DNA of 64,000 nucleotides from JADHLJ01 sp038146985 (GTDB lineage Bacteria; Pseudomonadota; Alphaproteobacteria; Thalassobaculales; Thalassobaculaceae), in assembly GCA_038146985.1 (NCBI GenBank), contig JAYQSQ010000010.1, forward strand, positions 248,001 through 312,000, written 5' to 3'. The notes beneath the pieces were generated by a model that worked only from the letters and a program-made list of their open reading frames with translations, had not been told where the DNA came from and ran no database searches. The translations under genes and the position numbers were made by a program. This document shows, piece after piece, positions 18,578 through 27,146 of the stretch. Within the stretch, counting starts at the first letter, position 1. Every line of letters begins with the position of its first letter.

Positions 18578-19795
18578 ATGAAAGGATCGCCGGCACGCAA
18601 TGTCGTCCTCGTCGTGTTCGACTACATGGGCTACGGCGATATCGAGCCCTTCGGCAAAAGCGAGATCCGCACTCCCAATATCCGCCGTCTGGCCGAACAA
18701 GGCCGCTGTTACACGGATTTCTACGCGCCGGCGCCGATCTGCGTGCCGAGCCGGGCGGCGATGCTGACCGGGCGCTATCCGAGGCATCTCGGGATGGAGC
18801 GCAACATCAGCCGGGGAGAGGCGGGCCTGCCGGTCACGGAGAAGACCCTCGCCCGGTATTTCAAGGATGCGGGATTTCGAACCGCGTTGTTCGGTAAATG
18901 GCACCTCGGGTACGAGGCCGAGGACGGTCCCAACGCCCATGGCTTCGACGAGTTCGTTGGATTCCACGACTGGAACATCGACTACTACTCGCACAAGACA
19001 CGGACTGGCATAGACGCACTGTACCGGGATACCGAGGTGGTTGAACGGGCCGGCTATACGACGGATCTGTTCACCGATGAATCCGTCGGCTTCATTGAGC
19101 GTTGCGGCGACGCCGGGGAGCGGTTCTTTCTCTATCTCGCCTATAACGCGGCGCTGCCGCCTTACACGCCTCCCGGGCGCGAGGCGGATACGGACAGCCA
19201 CGATACCTGGAAGGACGGTTCCCGGGCCGACTACGCCGCCGCGATCGAGCATCTGGATCTGAGCGTGGGTCGGGTCCTGGATACGCTGGCGCGGTGCGGC
19301 CTCTCCGACGACACGATCGTGATGTTGACCTATGACCATGGCGGCGCCGAGATGGCGACCAAGGGACCGTTCTTTCACGGCTTCGGCACGCTGTGGGAAG
19401 GCGGTATCCGGGTCCCGATGATCCTGCGCTGGCCGGGCGCGGTGGACGCGGGCGGTGTTTCGTCGGAGCCCGGGGTTCTGATGGACGTGACGCCGACCCT
19501 GCTGGCGGCGGCGGGTCTGGTCCCGGATCAAAGCATGGATTGCGTGAACCTTCTGAATCCGGTCCCGGCTGGGGAGCGGACACTGCTCTGGCGCATCGAT
19601 CTGCCGACGGTCCGGGAGGACTGGCTGGCGAGGGCCCAGCGCGCGGTGCGGCGTGGACGCTGGAAGTACCTTTGGGACGGCGGCTTCGAGTTCCTCTTCG
19701 ACATCGAAACCGATCCGGGAGAGCGCAATAATCTCGGTTTCAGGAATCCCGAATTGGTCGAGGAGTTCCGAGCGCTCGTCAAAGGGTCCTGGTAG
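18578..19795 (+). CDS. Type I sulfatase
   Basis: Arylsulfatase-superfamily hydrolase. The formylglycine site is PICVPSRAAMLTGRYP (Cys-x-Pro-Ser-Arg), so activity needs a maturation enzyme, which is not in this window. VLVVFDYMGYGD at the N-terminus gives the metal-binding Asp, although the usual second Asp is replaced in DYMG. KWHLGY and TYDHGG are further metal/active-site motifs. There is no signal peptide, so it acts in the cytosol or its export signal is absent. The 405 residues are at the short end of the family. Its last 17 bases overlap the end of a convergent MFS gene. Confidence 0.88.
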   Translation: MKGSPARNVVLVVFDYMGYGDIEPFGKSEIRTPNIRRLAEQGRCYTDFYAPAPICVPSRAAMLTGRYPRHLGMERNISRGEAGLPVTEKTLARYFKDAGFRTALFGKWHLGYEAEDGPNAHGFDEFVGFHDWNIDYYSHKTRTGIDALYRDTEVVERAGYTTDLFTDESVGFIERCGDAGERFFLYLAYNAALPPYTPPGREADTDSHDTWKDGSRADYAAAIEHLDLSVGRVLDTLARCGLSDDTIVMLTYDHGGAEMATKGPFFHGFGTLWEGGIRVPMILRWPGAVDAGGVSSEPGVLMDVTPTLLAAAGLVPDQSMDCVNLLNPVPAGERTLLWRIDLPTVREDWLARAQRAVRRGRWKYLWDGGFEFLFDIETDPGERNNLGFRNPELVEEFRALVKGSW

Positions 19796-20978
19796 CGGCG
19801 CTGGCCCTGGTGGCACAGAGCAGCCCGGCGAGCGCGATAACGGCGGTAAGTCCGTAGGTCGTGGTGTAGACCCCACTCCAGGCGTGCATCGCGACGAACA
19901 GGACCGGGCCCAGGAACACACCGGAAAAAGTGATGAACATGCAGGCGCCGGTCGCGCCGCTGACCTTGCCTTCGGGTGCGAGGCGGGCAATTTCGCTTGC
20001 ATAGACCCCGTTCCAGCCCATGCCGACAAGGCCGAGCGCGAAACACAGAGCGTATACCAGGCCGCTCGGCCAGTCCGGAGTCAGCAGGCAGGTGGCGCCA
20101 GCACTGGCCGCCGCGATCAGCGCCACCAGCCCGGCGACGAGCAGCCCGCTGGAAATCCGGTCGGCGAGCCAGCCCCAGGCGACTCGTCCGAAGACACTGG
20201 CGAACTGGATTATCGACAGGCCGACACCGGCGGCGACCAAGGTGTAACCCAGGTCCTCCACCAGCATGGTGACGGTATAGGTGGTCAGCGTGGTCTGCAC
20301 TGCCCCCATGCACAATCCATAGAAGGCGAGCCATTTGAGCGGCGCCAGGGACCAGACCATCCTCATGTCGGCGGCGGGATTCCTGAACAACGGCGCCGAG
20401 GGTGAGCGGTCGCCGTCCCAGCGGTTGCGCCACGGCTGCATCGCGAGAGCCAGCAGGGCCGAGAGGGCGATCACTACAAGCACGCTGTGCTGCCAGCCGA
20501 AGGTCAGGGCGGCGGGCGGCGCGGCAAGGCCGGCGGCGATGCCACCCAAGGGCACGCCGGTGAAGCGGAACGAGAAGACGAGGTTCCGGTTCACCGGCGT
20601 GACGATCTTGTTGAGCAGATGCGAGGCGGCCGGTGTGACCAACCCATAGCCGCAACCAAGCACGACGGAAGCCAGCGCGATCATCGCCACGGACCCGGTC
20701 AGGAACAGCGCATGGGCGGCAACGAACAGGAGCAACGCCAGTTGCGAGGCCCGCCATGGCCCGAGTCTGAGCACGAAACCGCCGGCCATCAGGCTGGAGA
20801 ACATGCCGAAGATGTACTGGACCAGCACCTGATAGCCGATCAGGGCCGGGCTAAGGCCCAGATCCACGCCGATCGCGGGGGCAATGGCTGGCAGCCAGAA
20901 ACCAGCCAGCGCGCCGGTCGCCTGGACCAGGATCAGGAAGGCGACGACAGCGACCGTATCCATCCGTCCAAGGCTCAT
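19779..20978 (-). CDS. MFS transporter
   Basis: Inner-membrane major facilitator protein with about 12 hydrophobic segments over ~400 residues. The cytoplasmic loop 2-3 signature is weak; GRVAWGWLADRISSG after TM8 is the clearest MFS feature. The start is uncertain: 20978 leaves a short tail before TM1, while the frame is open to ATG 21038, and neither has a strong ribosome-binding site. Placed between a sulfatase and a ThDP decarboxylase pair, it may carry a sulfonate or organic acid (inference only). Confidence 0.82.
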   Translation of the reverse strand: MSLGRMDTVAVVAFLILVQATGALAGFWLPAIAPAIGVDLGLSPALIGYQVLVQYIFGMFSSLMAGGFVLRLGPWRASQLALLLFVAAHALFLTGSVAMIALASVVLGCGYGLVTPAASHLLNKIVTPVNRNLVFSFRFTGVPLGGIAAGLAAPPAALTFGWQHSVLVVIALSALLALAMQPWRNRWDGDRSPSAPLFRNPAADMRMVWSLAPLKWLAFYGLCMGAVQTTLTTYTVTMLVEDLGYTLVAAGVGLSIIQFASVFGRVAWGWLADRISSGLLVAGLVALIAAASAGATCLLTPDWPSGLVYALCFALGLVGMGWNGVYASEIARLAPEGKVSGATGACMFITFSGVFLGPVLFVAMHAWSGVYTTTYGLTAVIALAGLLCATRASAATRTL

Positions 20979-21103
20979 GGCGGGCTCGTCCGATGGGTGG
21001 TCACTGGCAAGACGCCGGCTCGACGATATCCGGGACATGCCCGAGAATCGCGCGCGAGTGTCACTGCGATCTATCCGTTTTCAACCGGCGAATTGCGGTC
21101 GTA

Positions 21104-21703
21104 TTAGCCCGTGTGCATCGCGTCCGTGGCGCCGAGGACCGCCTGGCGGAACCGGTTCTTCAGATACACGCCGTCACGTGGCGGCAGCACCAGGTTCGGC
21201 TTCGTCGCCGCGACCTTGACCACCGCGACCAGCGGCAGCGGGCCGGACCTGAGGGCCGCCGCCAGCTTGTCCACCCCGGCATCGTCCGTCGTGACCATGG
21301 TGTTGGGAATGCCCGCGCTCTTTGCCATGCCGGCGATGTCGGTCCCGTGCGAGGTGGCGGTAAGCTGCATGCCGGTCTCGCCGTAATGCTCGTTATCCAG
21401 CACGATGACCGCCAGGTTGGACGGGCGCTGGGCCGCGACGGTGGCGAAGGAGCCGACACCCATCAGAGCCTCGCCGTCGCCGGTCACCACCCAGACATTG
21501 CGCCCGCGCTGGGCCATCGCACAGCCGAGCCCCATGGAAACGGCGCAGCCCATGCCGCCCCAGAGGTAGAAATTCTCCGGCTTGTGATCCGAGGACGCGA
21601 TATCCCAGACCGGCGAGCCGAGCCCGGCAATGATCAGCGCGTCCCCCCGCGCCGTCATCAGTTTCCGCATCACGTCGGCGCGGTTCAGTTGCGGCTCAGA
21701 CAT
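21104..21703 (-). CDS. ThDP-dependent decarboxylase, beta subunit (ComE/phosphonopyruvate type)
   Basis: C-terminal, ThDP-binding half of a split decarboxylase. The ThDP/metal motif is VVTGDGEALMGVGSFATVAA, followed by AVIVLDNEHYGETG. YLWGGMGCAVSMGLGCAMA precedes it. The best matches by eye are sulfopyruvate decarboxylase ComE and phosphonopyruvate decarboxylase; sequence alone does not separate them. The 199 residues fit a stand-alone beta subunit. Its start overlaps the end of the alpha-subunit gene by eight bases, indicating translational coupling. Confidence 0.85.
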   Translation of the reverse strand: MSEPQLNRADVMRKLMTARGDALIIAGLGSPVWDIASSDHKPENFYLWGGMGCAVSMGLGCAMAQRGRNVWVVTGDGEALMGVGSFATVAAQRPSNLAVIVLDNEHYGETGMQLTATSHGTDIAGMAKSAGIPNTMVTTDDAGVDKLAAALRSGPLPLVAVVKVAATKPNLVLPPRDGVYLKNRFRQAVLGATDAMHTG

Positions 21704-22241
21704 GGCTCACCTCCTCGGCGACATCGGCAATGAAGGACTTGGCGCCGATCAGCTTCTGGCCGATCAGCACGGCGACGGCGGCGTTGGAAACGAAAGCCAT
21801 CTTCAGCCCGTTCTCGATCGCGCCCACCGCGTCCTCCACGGTTTCGACCTCGTAGACCCGCACCCCAAGGCTGCGCAGCACTGGCGCCGTCGCCTGGCCC
21901 ATGGGAATCTGCCAGGGGTTCGACTCGCCGTACTGGCCGCGCATGGTGACGATCATGAACAGCGGGAACTGGCAGGAGGTGACGATCGAGGCGATGGCAT
22001 TGATGGTGTTGCCAACGCCGCTGCTCTGCATCAGAACCGCCGCCTTCTCGCCGCCGAGCCAGGCGCCGGAGGAAAGCCCGATGCCCTCCTCTTCGGTGGT
22101 CATCACCACCGCCTTGATGTCGTTATCGGCATCGCACGCGTTGATCAGGTCGGTGAGGCCCGCGTCGGGCACATAGCCCACGGTCTTGATCCCATGTTTC
22201 TTGAAGAGGCGATGCGCCTCGACGGTCCATGCATCGGCCAT
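21696..22241 (-). CDS. ThDP-dependent decarboxylase, alpha subunit (ComD-like)
   Basis: Pyrimidine-binding half of the two-subunit decarboxylase, 181 residues. It contains the activating glutamate in VVMTTEEEGIGLSSGAWLGG and the ComD-like VLMQSSGVGNTINAIASI. Upstream VGYVPDAGLTDLI is the substrate-pocket opening typical of sulfopyruvate/phosphonopyruvate decarboxylases. It is first in a two-gene unit and expressed from the 160-base gap before the IS481-type element. Confidence 0.85.
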   Translation of the reverse strand: MADAWTVEAHRLFKKHGIKTVGYVPDAGLTDLINACDADNDIKAVVMTTEEEGIGLSSGAWLGGEKAAVLMQSSGVGNTINAIASIVTSCQFPLFMIVTMRGQYGESNPWQIPMGQATAPVLRSLGVRVYEVETVEDAVGAIENGLKMAFVSNAAVAVLIGQKLIGAKSFIADVAEEVSHV

Positions 22242-22407
22242 GTGGCTCTCCCGGTCGGCTCGCAGGTGAAAGGTCGGCGGCGGTGTAGCACGGAGGGGCG
22301 CGGGAGGGTAGGGCCAGGGGATCGGAGATGTGGAGAGTCGAGAGGGGGCGAGAATCTAGCAATGGATTCTATAGGACATTATTTGGTTGCAGCTCTTTGG
22401 GTGTTCC

Positions 22408-22425
22408 AGTCCCAGGGATTGATGG
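22408..22425 (+). repeat. Left terminal inverted repeat of the IS481-like element
   Basis: Eighteen bases that match the right terminal repeat exactly in inverted orientation. Found about 37 bases upstream of the transposase start codon. Confidence 0.75.
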
Positions 22426-22461
22426 TGCGATCTTTTCATGTGAATGGAAGAGGAGAGCATT

Positions 22462-23433
22462 ATGGGCCAGGTACACGTCACGGGAGCGCCACGACCACGC
22501 ACGCCGTTAGAGCAACAATACAGCGATCGACAGCTTCGGTCGCGGCGTTGAGCGAACGCTATTCGATTAACGCCAAAACCGTGGCGAAGTGGCGCAACCG
22601 CAACTCGGTCGAGAGGATCTCAGGACGGGTCCAAGGACGCCTTGTTCGACAGTGCTCAGCGCGGAGGAAGAGAGGCGGTGATCATTTGCGTCGCTTTTAG
22701 GCGTTATACCTTGTTGCCGCTGGACGATTGTCTCTATGCCTTGCAGCCGACCATCCACGTTTGACGCGATCGTCATTGCACCGCTGCCTGCAGCGCCACG
22801 GGATCAGCCGGTTGCCGGATATCGATGGCGAGAAACCGGCCAAGAAACGGTTCAAACGGTACCCGATCGGGTTCTTGCATATTGATATCGCCGAGGTCCG
22901 GAGTGGTGAGGGCAAACTGTATCTCTTTGTCGCTATCGACCGAACCTCAAGCTGGCTTTCGCCAAGCTTGAGGAGAAGGCGAATCGGCGCACGGCGAGCG
23001 CGTTCCTGGAAGCGTTGATCGAGACCGTTTCCTTATAGGATCCACACGGTTTTGACCAGTAGCGGCATCAGTTCACCTTCCCGCCGCGCTATCGCGATGG
23101 CGCCGCTCAATACACGACGCACATGTTCGCCATGCGGTTACCAAGAGAACCAGATCGAACACCGCCTCACCAAGCTCAATCATCCTGGACGAACGGGCAA
23201 GTCGAACGAATGAACCGAACAATCAAGAGATGCCACGGTCAGCGTTACCACTACGAAACACGCCAACCAATTGAGACAGCATCTGTCCTACTTCTTGGAT
23301 GCTTACAACTTCGCTCGCAGGCTCAAAACCCTGAACGGTCTCACGCCCTACAGACTACGTCTGCAAAATCTGGACAAACAACCGGCGGATTAAAATCAAT
23401 CCGACCCATCAATCCCTGGGACTAAAAACCTAG
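22462..23433 (+). pseudogene. IS481-family transposase, multiply frameshifted
   Basis: DDE transposase remnant. Pieces in order are ATTTHAVRATIQRS and YSINAKTVAKWRNR (helix-turn-helix part), TRSSLHRCLQRHGISRLP, KRYPIGFLHIDIAEVRSGEG (first catalytic Asp), TNGQVERMNRTIK (catalytic Glu), YHYET and the C-terminal QSLGLKT before TAG at 23431. At least four frame changes separate them. AGGAG precedes the ATG at 22462. The segment with the second catalytic Asp lies in a shifted frame near 23050. No functional transposase can be made. Confidence 0.82.
23406..23423 (-). repeat. Right terminal inverted repeat of the IS481-like element
   Basis: Exact inverted copy of 22408-22425. It overlaps the codons for the last residues of the transposase. 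Confidence 0.75.
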
Positions 23434-23599
23434 TTTCTGGCGGCTGGCATAAAATCAATGATTTAGGGACGCGCCTTCGTATCATTCTTGATTCTGCCGG
23501 GTGGCTAAAGTCCCTCCCCCTACGGGCGATAGCCAGTGATCCCCCTGCCCTGGACGGTGCTAGTTTGCTCTTCTTCGCGGGCGGACGGAAGAACGGGTA

Positions 23600-24785
23600 T
23601 GGATAAGGCGGGCGAGATCGCGATCCTGAAGACCTTGCTGGATCCACGTCATGCTCAAGACCACCTCAATGAGCGATGCGCCGTGGCAGAACGAGGTGAC
23701 GGCCTATACCTGTGCCGAGCGTCATGCCCTTGAGGAACGGTGCTGATCCGTGGCCGGCCGATCGTCATGGGGCTGTCCTGCGACTGGCCCGAGGTCGGTT
23801 CTATAAGACTCCGACGACTTTGCCGGGAGTGCCGGTTCTCATCGTGAGGGGGCGCGACGGCGAAGCTTCGGGCCTTCCTCAACGCCTGCCGACATCGCGG
23901 TGCCAGATCGTTGACGGCTGCGGCGATCACGCCTTCAGAATTTGCCCCTATCACGGCTGGACCTACGGCAGTGACGGGCTTCTGCGCGGTATCGGAGGAG
24001 GAGAGCTCGTTTCCCGGCGTGGAGGGGCGGTCCAGGCCTGAGCGCCGCTGCCGCTGGCCGAGAAATACGGCATGGTCTGGGTGCTGGCGACGCCGGCGGA
24101 GGACCAGTCGGGTGATCTCGATATCGATCCCTGGCTCCAGGGCCTCGAAGCGGATCTCCAACACTGGAAGCTCGATACCACCACTTTCACGCCCGCCACG
24201 TGCACCACGAGGAGATGAACTGGAAGCTGCTCGTCGACACGTTCTTCGAGGGCTACCATTTCGGCTTCCTGCATCAGGAGACCCTGCAGGACATCCTGTT
24301 GCATGTCTGTGATTTCCGCGCCTTCGGGCCGAACCACCGGCTGGTCTATCCGCGCACCAAGATCGCGCCTGAAGAACCAGCCCGAGCCGAATGGGACCTG
24401 ATGTAGGTCGACCATGGTCTATTCCATGTTCGCCAATACCGTCTTCTCGCCCCAGGGCGACCACATGGAGATCTTCCGGATGTTCCCGGTGGCCGGGCGC
24501 CGGACCGCGCGGTGCTGGAAACCTCGCTCTATATTCAAAAGCGGTGCAGACCGCCGACGAGAAGCGCCATTGGGACGCCAATCTGGCGCTTGCGGTCAGA
24601 GTCATCACCACCGAAGTTTTCCTGCAGGCCGCACCATGCAGATCGGCTTCGGCTCCGGTGCCCAGAGCCATGTGGTCTATGGCCGGAACGAGCCGGGCCT
24701 GGCGCATTACCAGCGATCGATCCGCGAGGCGCTTGGATTGCCCGTGGATGACTCATCCGACCGGTCCCGTGACGCGGCGGATTGA
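23600..24785 (+). pseudogene. Rieske aromatic-ring-hydroxylating oxygenase alpha subunit, multiply frameshifted
   Basis: Large subunit of a Rieske non-heme iron oxygenase. The [2Fe-2S] ligands are recognisable in two frames: the CRHRG motif near 23890 and CPYHGWTYG at 23944. The catalytic-domain pieces EEMNWKLLVDTFFEGYHFGF and ANTVFSPQGDHMEIFRMFPV follow in yet other frames, and the end DSSDRSRDAAD reaches a stop at 24785. About 1190 bases would encode ~395 residues, the family size. At least seven frame changes are needed. It lies 167 bases after the IS element and its end overlaps the convergent NTF2-like gene by 33 bases. Confidence 0.78.
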
Positions 24786-25214
24786 TAAGGCAGTAAGGGG
24801 CCGCTCGGGCAGGTGTGAGGAGCTGGCCCGCATCACCCCACATATTTCAATGGAGGTGTCCTTCTTGGTGACATAGCCGCCGCGAAACTCCCAGAGGTCG
24901 CAGCCGGTATATTCGAAAGGCGCGCCGCCCTTGGGGGTGCCGCGCACCACCCATTCCGAGATCGCCTTGGTCTGGTCGACGATCCAGTGGCGCATTTCTT
25001 CCCAGCGCATGTCCGGGATGTCGGCATAGCGCGCCCTCAGAACCGCGCCGATTTCCGCCTTGCCGGTACAGCGCCGGCCTTCCGGTGCGTCCGGACCCCG
25101 GGCCATCAGCCAGATGCAATCCTCGGTGAAATGGGAAAGTATGGCGTCGACGTCGTGACGGTTGAAGCCGTCCTGGATCTCATCCAACAGCGCCATCGTT
25201 ATCTCGCGTGCCAT
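24753..25214 (-). CDS. NTF2-like/SnoaL-type protein
   Basis: Small cone-shaped alpha+beta protein of the nuclear transport factor 2 superfamily, often small-molecule isomerases, dehydratases or dioxygenase beta-subunit relatives. The start at 25214 is preceded by GGGAG; ATG 25229 is an alternative. DEIQDGFNRHDVDAILSHFT and the end EFRGGYVTKKDT are typical. After KKDT the last ~25 residues do not look like the family and run into the broken Rieske gene, so one more indel near 24860 may have lengthened it. Confidence 0.75.
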   Translation of the reverse strand: MAREITMALLDEIQDGFNRHDVDAILSHFTEDCIWLMARGPDAPEGRRCTGKAEIGAVLRARYADIPDMRWEEMRHWIVDQTKAISEWVVRGTPKGGAPFEYTGCDLWEFRGGYVTKKDTSIEICGVMRASSSHLPERPLTALSIRRVTGPVG

Positions 25215-25308
25215 GGGGGCTCCCTTCAAGGCGGACCGCTACTCTCAGCCCGCAAGACTAAGCCGCTTTGCAGACCGCGCAAAGCATGGTCAAGTGAGGC
25301 TCTTCGTG

Positions 25309-26574
25309 TTCCGTTCCGGCTCTCCCTTGTCCCAGACCGCCAAACCCACCGTGTTCTCGCCTTTCGAGGTGAAGAGCTTTCGTTTCCAGTGGCCGGCGGA
25401 CCTGCTGAATTCCTGGGCCTTTGAGATGGAGACCCTGATTCTCGGCTGGTACATCCTGGTCGAGACCGGCTCGGTGCTGGCGCTGACGATCTATGGTTCG
25501 ATGCAGTTCATCGGTACCCTGGTGGCGCCGCTTCTGGGAGTGTTCGGTGACCGGCTCGGGCGGCGGACCGTGCTCTGCGCCATGCGGGCCCTGTACACGA
25601 GCCTCGCCGCGATCCTGCTCGGCTTCGCCCTTACCGACACTTTGACGCCGACGCATGTCTTCGTCATCGCGTTCTTCGTGGGGCTGATCCGGCCGTCGGA
25701 CCTGGTGATGCGCAACGGCCTGATCGGCGACACCATGCCCCCGCGCCTGCTGATGAGCGGGATGGGCGTCTCCCGCACGACCATGGACTCGGCCCGCATC
25801 GCCGGCGCGCTGATCGGCGCCGGCCTGTTCTCGCAATTCGGGATCGGTCCCGCCTATGTGGTGATCGCGGTGTTTCATCTCTCCAGCTTCCTGCTGACTT
25901 TCGGGGTGTCCAGGGTGCGGGGCCAGGGCGCCGGGGAGGCGGGGGACAAGCGCCCGTCGCCGCTCGGGGATTTGAAACGCGGCTTCGGCTATGTCTGGAC
26001 GACGCCGATGATCCTGGCGGCAATGTGGCTCGCCTTCCTGGTCAACGTGACGGTGTTTCCGATCTCCCACGGCATTCTGCCCTATGTCGCCAAGGAGGTT
26101 TATCTCGTCGACGAGAACGGCCTCGCGCATCTGGTGGCGTCCTACGCGACCGGCGCGCTGATCGGCTCGCTGACCATGACCATGTTGGGCGGCTGGCGGC
26201 GTCCGGCGCGTTTCATGATCATCAATATCTGGCTGATGCACGTCGCCTTGTTCGGCTTCGGCTTGGTCGAGGACAAGCTGGCCGGCCAGGCCTTTCTGTT
26301 CCTGACCGGCTATATCCAAAGCCTGTCGATGATCGCCATGGCGGTCACCCTACTGGCCAGCGCCGAGGTGCGGTACCGGGGATTGGTGATGGGAGTGCGC
26401 ATGTTCGCCGTCTATGGCCTGCCGCTCGGCCTGCTGGCTGCCGGACCGATCATCCAGAGCGTCGGCTTCCCGGTGACGGTGACGCTTTACAGTGCCTGCG
26501 GGCTGCTGGTGAGCCTTGTCATCGCCTTCAAGTGGCGCCGCGAGATCTGGCACGGCATTCGCGATGACGTGTGA
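25309..26574 (+). CDS. MFS transporter
   Basis: Inner-membrane major facilitator protein, ~421 residues, about 12 hydrophobic segments. LLGVFGDRLGRRTVLCAMRA is the loop 2-3 MFS signature. The start is uncertain: GTG 25309 has GAGG eight bases ahead and leaves a normal cytoplasmic tail, while the frame is open to ATG 25162 inside the divergent NTF2-like gene. It is intact although the genes around it (23.6-24.8 and 27.1-30.9 kb) are broken. Substrate unknown. Confidence 0.85.
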   Translation, partial: FRSGSPLSQTAKPTVFSPFEVKSFRFQWPADLLNSWAFEMETLILGWYILVETGSVLALTIYGSMQFIGTLVAPLLGVFGDRLGRRTVLCAMRALYTSLAAILLGFALTDTLTPTHVFVIAFFVGLIRPSDLVMRNGLIGDTMPPRLLMSGMGVSRTTMDSARIAGALIGAGLFSQFGIGPAYVVIAVFHLSSFLLTFGVSRVRGQGAGEAGDKRPSPLGDLKRGFGYVWTTPMILAAMWLAFLVNVTVFPISHGILPYVAKEVYLVDENGLAHLVASYATGALIGSLTMTMLGGWRRPARFMIINIWLMHVALFGFGLVEDKLAGQAFLFLTGYIQSLSMIAMAVTLLASAEVRYRGLVMGVRMFAVYGLPLGLLAAGPIIQSVGFPVTVTLYSACGLLVSLVIAFKWRREIWHGIRDDV

Positions 26575-26636
26575 TAGCGGCCCGACGGCGGAGCTGATAG
26601 CCTTTCCCTGACCGGATCGGCGAGGAGGGACGGACC

Positions 26637-27005
26637 ATGGCGGTCATCAAGCTCGACGAGGTTCCCAAGCAGGCATTCCCCAATGGCGCGACCTATCAGA
26701 CGATTGTCGGCGGCGACGACGGTTCAACGCCGATCCGGATCGGCATCCAGGTCTCGCCGCCGGGCTATTCCACCGGCACCCACTCGCACCCCTATATGGA
26801 GGTGGTGAGTGTGCTGGAAGGGACCGGCATCGCCTGGATGGAGGGTGTGGAAGGAACCGTCGAGATCGGCCCCGGCACGACCTTGGCCATGCCGCCGAAC
26901 GTCAAGCACGGGTTCCGGGCAACTGGAACGGTGCCACTCAAAACCTATGGCGTGCACGCCTCGTCCGAGCGGATCGTCGAGCGGTTTCCGGAGCTGGACG
27001 GGTGA
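26637..27005 (+). CDS. Cupin-domain protein
   Basis: A 122-residue single cupin. Motif 1 is GTHSHPYMEVVSVLEGTG, with two His and the Glu as metal ligands. Motif 2 is GPGTTLAMPPNVKHGF with the third His, so a metal-binding site looks complete. AGGAGGG precedes the start by six bases. It follows the MFS gene by 62 bases on the same strand. Function (dioxygenase, isomerase or binding protein) cannot be told. Confidence 0.8.
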   Translation: MAVIKLDEVPKQAFPNGATYQTIVGGDDGSTPIRIGIQVSPPGYSTGTHSHPYMEVVSVLEGTGIAWMEGVEGTVEIGPGTTLAMPPNVKHGFRATGTVPLKTYGVHASSERIVERFPELDG

Positions 27006-27019
27006 ATTCGTCGGACAAG

Positions 27020-27058
27020 ACCCTTCGAGACGGCGCTTCAGCGCCCGTCTCGAAGGGT
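27020..27058. repeat. Palindromic repeat, copy 1
   Basis: An imperfect palindrome with arms ACCCTTCGAGACGG and CCCGTCTCGAAGGGT around GCGCTTCAG. The last 27 bases (27032-27058) recur exactly at 27091-27117. It resembles the REP-like 'CTTCGAGACG' palindromes scattered between genes in many alphaproteobacteria. It lies just after the cupin stop and could also act as a bidirectional terminator between the convergent cupin and FAD-oxidoreductase genes. Confidence 0.7.
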
Positions 27059-27075
27059 GAGTGGAATAGGTGGGC

Positions 27076-27117
27076 CTTCACCCTGAGGAGGGCGCTTCAG
27101 CGCCCGTCTCGAAGGGT
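27076..27117. repeat. Palindromic repeat, copy 2
   Basis: Second copy of the palindromic unit. The left arm has diverged (CTTCACCCTGAGGAGGGCGC), while the right 27 bases are identical to copy 1 and 59 bases further on. The CCCTGAGGAG variant of the left arm is the other common form of this alphaproteobacterial repeat type. Confidence 0.65.
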
Positions 27118-27146
27118 CCTGGGTCCGCCTTTGAGCGCACTCCGGC

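Larger units (their letters stand above)
22408..23423 (+). mobile_element. IS481-family-like insertion sequence, decayed
   Basis: An element of about 1 kb bounded by perfect 18-bp inverted repeats: AGTCCCAGGGATTGATGG at 22408-22425 and its exact reverse complement at 23406-23423. The true ends are probably a few bases further out (TGTTCC precedes the left repeat). I could not define a target-site duplication. The single transposase is broken by several frame changes. The right repeat overlaps the transposase C-terminal codons, as is usual in this IS group. Confidence 0.75.
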
